This document shows positions 61,552 through 64,000 of a DNA stretch of 64,000 bases, piece by piece. The notes under the pieces were generated by a model. The model was not told where the DNA came from and did no database searches. It saw only the letters and a program-made list of their open reading frames with translations. Origin of the DNA: Actinomycetes bacterium (GTDB lineage: Bacteria; Actinomycetota; Actinomycetes; Nanopelagicales; Nanopelagicaceae); the NCBI GenBank assembly GCA_025360085.1, contig JANYCW010000005.1:1-64000 (forward strand), read 5' to 3'. The position numbers were made by a program, and so were the translations under genes. The first letter of the stretch is position 1, and every line of letters begins with the position of its first letter.

Positions 61552-62733
61552 ATGAATATCGTTGTAAATCCCGCTCCAACTCTTCGTGAACGCTTGAGCC
61601 CTGATGAGTGGCGTCGAATAGCCGCCATGTTTGGCTTCATTCTCTTTCTTCACCTCGCCGGAGCTATTTTGATGTGGAAGGCAACGACCGGTAATTACAT
61701 TCTAAGTGATGGATCTCTATTTGGCTGGGGAACGGCCGCACTGGCATACACGTTAGGCATGCGTCATGCCTTCGATGCCGATCACATTAGCGCCATCGAT
61801 AACACAACGAGAAAGTTAATGTCTGAGGGTCAGCGTCCATTGGCCGTTGGTTTTTTCTTCTCACTAGGGCACTCATCTGTTGTCTTTGCCCTTGCGATGC
61901 TCCTTAACTTCGGAATTAAAGCCCTTGGCTCGCAACTCAAAGATGATCAATCAACTCTGCACCATTACACCGGTCTGATTGGTACCACTGTTAGTGGAGT
62001 TTTCTTGATGCTTATTGCAATTTTGAACTTAATTATTTTACTTTCAATCGTTAATGTTTTCATCAAAATGCGCCAAGGTGCATATAACGAGGATGAGCTA
62101 GAAAAACACCTCAACTCACGCGGATTGCTTATGCGTTTTTTCGGGCCAATTGCCCGTCGAATAGATGCATCTTGGAAAATGTACCCTCTGGGTATCTTGT
62201 TTGGTTTAGGTTTTGATACCGCGACCGAGATTGGCTTACTTGTTCTTGCCGGCTCTTCCGTCATAGCTGGTCTACCTTGGTGGGCGATCATTTCATTACC
62301 ACTTTTTTTTGCAGGTGGAATGAGTTTACTGGACACAATTGATGGATCGTTTATGAACTTTGCTTACGGCTGGGCATTTTCAAAACCGGTTCGTAAGGTG
62401 TACTACAATATTATTATCACTGGGCTATCTGTCGCCGTCGCATTCTTTGTTGGTGGCTTAGAACTCTGCCAAGTCTTTGCTCGACAGTTAAATCTCACCG
62501 GAGGTTTTTGGGATTACGCTTTGGCCTTTGATTTAAATAGTGCTGGCTACTTCATCGTTGGTGCATTTGTCATCGTTTGGAGTGTGGCTTTGCTGCTTTG
62601 GAAGTACGGCAATATTGAAGAGCGTTGGCACGATAAAGCCCATGCGGCTCAACTAGCTCGTGGCGAGCAAAGCGATCACGCTGCGGCCGGCATAGACCTT
62701 GGGCCAATTAAAGATGGCTTTAAGATCGATTAA
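61552..62733 (+). CDS. NiCoT-family nickel/cobalt transporter
   Basis: RHAFDADHISAIDNTTRKLM signature; LGFDTATEIGLL; FAGGMSLLDTIDGSFMNFAYGWAF. Confidence 0.93.
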   Translation: MNIVVNPAPTLRERLSPDEWRRIAAMFGFILFLHLAGAILMWKATTGNYILSDGSLFGWGTAALAYTLGMRHAFDADHISAIDNTTRKLMSEGQRPLAVGFFFSLGHSSVVFALAMLLNFGIKALGSQLKDDQSTLHHYTGLIGTTVSGVFLMLIAILNLIILLSIVNVFIKMRQGAYNEDELEKHLNSRGLLMRFFGPIARRIDASWKMYPLGILFGLGFDTATEIGLLVLAGSSVIAGLPWWAIISLPLFFAGGMSLLDTIDGSFMNFAYGWAFSKPVRKVYYNIIITGLSVAVAFFVGGLELCQVFARQLNLTGGFWDYALAFDLNSAGYFIVGAFVIVWSVALLLWKYGNIEERWHDKAHAAQLARGEQSDHAAAGIDLGPIKDGFKID

Positions 62734-63667
62734 ATATCCTTATCCGTTGTTGTCCAATCGCCGCACCTAGCAAAACAATCGCCGCACCCACAGGTTCATA
62801 CCAAAAGATATTTTCACCAAGAAAAATAATCCCGAGAATTACTGCGACTACCGGAGTCACATATGTCACGGTGCTTGCCACTGCACTTCCAGCAGCCTCC
62901 ATTATTTTAAAGTTCCAGATATAAGCAAATCCACTTCCAAATACGCCGAGCGCAATCATGGCCAATACTGGGCCAGGGCGGTACCCATCTTTTGCAACTC
63001 CATCGATTAAGAAGAAAGGTAAAAGAGTAAGAGCGCCTGCACTGACTTGGACTGCGGCGAGAGCTTCAGGTTGGAGTTTTTTTGGTAAAACGAATTTTCG
63101 AGCGTAGGGAAATGAAAAACCATAACAGGCAACGGCAAGCAAAAGTGCCAGTACTGCGCCAATTGGATTATCTCCGAGACCTTGCCACGCACCCAGCACA
63201 GTTAGAACTCCAATAAAACCAAGTAATAAACCAAATACCTGATAGTTCTTAGGTTTTTCTTCTCGAAAGATGATCATGATTGCAAGTAAGGTCATTAAGG
63301 GAGTTACCGCATTAATTATTCCTGCGAGTATTGATGTGACCTCAGTTTCGGCCACCGCAAATAACACTCCGGGTATAACATTTAAGAGAAGTGAGATCAC
63401 CCAAAGGTGTAGCCAGATTCTTTTTTCCTTTGGAAGTTTGATTTTTTTCAAGCGCGCCCAGAAAACAAGGGTGAGCGCCCCCATTGATACCCTTCCAAAG
63501 GCAACTCCGATGGGGGTTAAAAACTCAAGGCCTAACTTGATAAAGATAAAGGAAGCGCCCCATACAGCGCCTAAGGCGACATAAAGGCCGACCCAGGACT
63601 TCTTCTCACTACCCACGAAGTGAAGATACATGGATGTACGCAGAATTTTGTTGGTAAGAATGACCAA
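62720..63667 (-). CDS. EamA/DMT family transporter
   Basis: 10-TM-like; GAVWGASFIFIKLGLEFLTPIGVAFGRV; TTG start supported by TACCGT-N6-TTG, ATG at 63631 is an alternative. Confidence 0.85.
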   Translation of the reverse strand: MVILTNKILRTSMYLHFVGSEKKSWVGLYVALGAVWGASFIFIKLGLEFLTPIGVAFGRVSMGALTLVFWARLKKIKLPKEKRIWLHLWVISLLLNVIPGVLFAVAETEVTSILAGIINAVTPLMTLLAIMIIFREEKPKNYQVFGLLLGFIGVLTVLGAWQGLGDNPIGAVLALLLAVACYGFSFPYARKFVLPKKLQPEALAAVQVSAGALTLLPFFLIDGVAKDGYRPGPVLAMIALGVFGSGFAYIWNFKIMEAAGSAVASTVTYVTPVVAVILGIIFLGENIFWYEPVGAAIVLLGAAIGQQRIRIFNRS

Positions 63668-63824
63668 TAATCCACGGTAGAATTAGACACGTTGGTGCAC
63701 CCGCATCAAACCCCAAAGCGCCGCACATGCAGCGCTACTTGCGAGTCTTATCACGACCCTGACGGCCATTTAATTGCCAGTCACACCCGAGACGCGCTTG
63801 TCGTCTCGATTGGTATGCATTTCT

Positions 63825-64000
63825 ATGTCTCTACAACCACGTACTACCGCGCCCGGAAAAGCCCGTCGCGCAGCATCTGTTGGTAAACCTAAGCGCACTA
63901 AGAAGGCTGCCGCCTTCATAGCTGCTGATCCAAAAGCCCGTCACACCACCGCGCATAAAAATGCGCGTAAAGGCGTAGTTGCCCTTAATAAATCAGATGT
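63825..64000 (+). CDS. Partial ORF with Lys/Arg/Ala-rich N-terminus, runs off right edge
   Basis: MSLQPRTTAPGKARRAASVGKPKRTKKAAAFIAADPKARHTTAHKNARKGVVALNKSD...; no stop before window end. Confidence 0.45.
   Translation, partial: MSLQPRTTAPGKARRAASVGKPKRTKKAAAFIAADPKARHTTAHKNARKGVVALNKSD

Noticed and set aside
1-64000. CRISPR arrays, tRNA/rRNA genes, transposons, prophage or defence islands
   Set aside because: No direct-repeat arrays, cloverleaf-like intergenic segments, transposase/integrase motifs or phage genes were recognised; gaps are too short for most of these

Overview
The window looks like ordinary chromosomal backbone of a small-genome, moderately low-GC actinobacterium. A freshwater acI/Nanopelagicales-like origin is inferred from gene content and compactness only and is not proven. 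Gene order: nuoJ-A (minus strand, nuoJ cut by the left edge), menaquinone genes menG/F/D/C/B/E/A with bioY, a System II cytochrome c maturation cluster (ccsB-resB-ccdA-tlpA), XPB-type helicase genes, two large secreted proteins, proC, radA, mutY, clpC, lysS, coaX, panC, folK/B/P/E, ftsH, hpt, tilS, an NlpC/P60 protein, an ABC exporter, metZ, ctaB, an acidic secreted protein, an interrupted beta-propeller gene, a DacB-type PBP, TrmH, MFS, LMW-PTP, a TPR protein, a DMFase-beta-like secreted protein, a NiCoT nickel transporter, an EamA transporter and a truncated Lys/Arg-rich ORF. I saw no rRNA, tRNA, CRISPR array or transposon. The most interesting signals are regulatory or structural: (1) a recurrent leaderless-start pattern, TANNNT followed by exactly 6 nt and then the start codon, at many genes, sometimes with the upstream stop codon inside the -10 hexamer; (2) divergent genes whose -10 hexamers overlap; (3) a beta-propeller gene with one in-frame TAG and a perfect 17-bp inverted repeat inside its signal-peptide codons; (4) a region downstream of clpC with unannotated small ORFs, hairpins and a near-copy of the clpC translation-initiation sequence; (5) a Nur-box-like palindrome at the nickel transporter. 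All pattern claims were made by eye; no searches were run.
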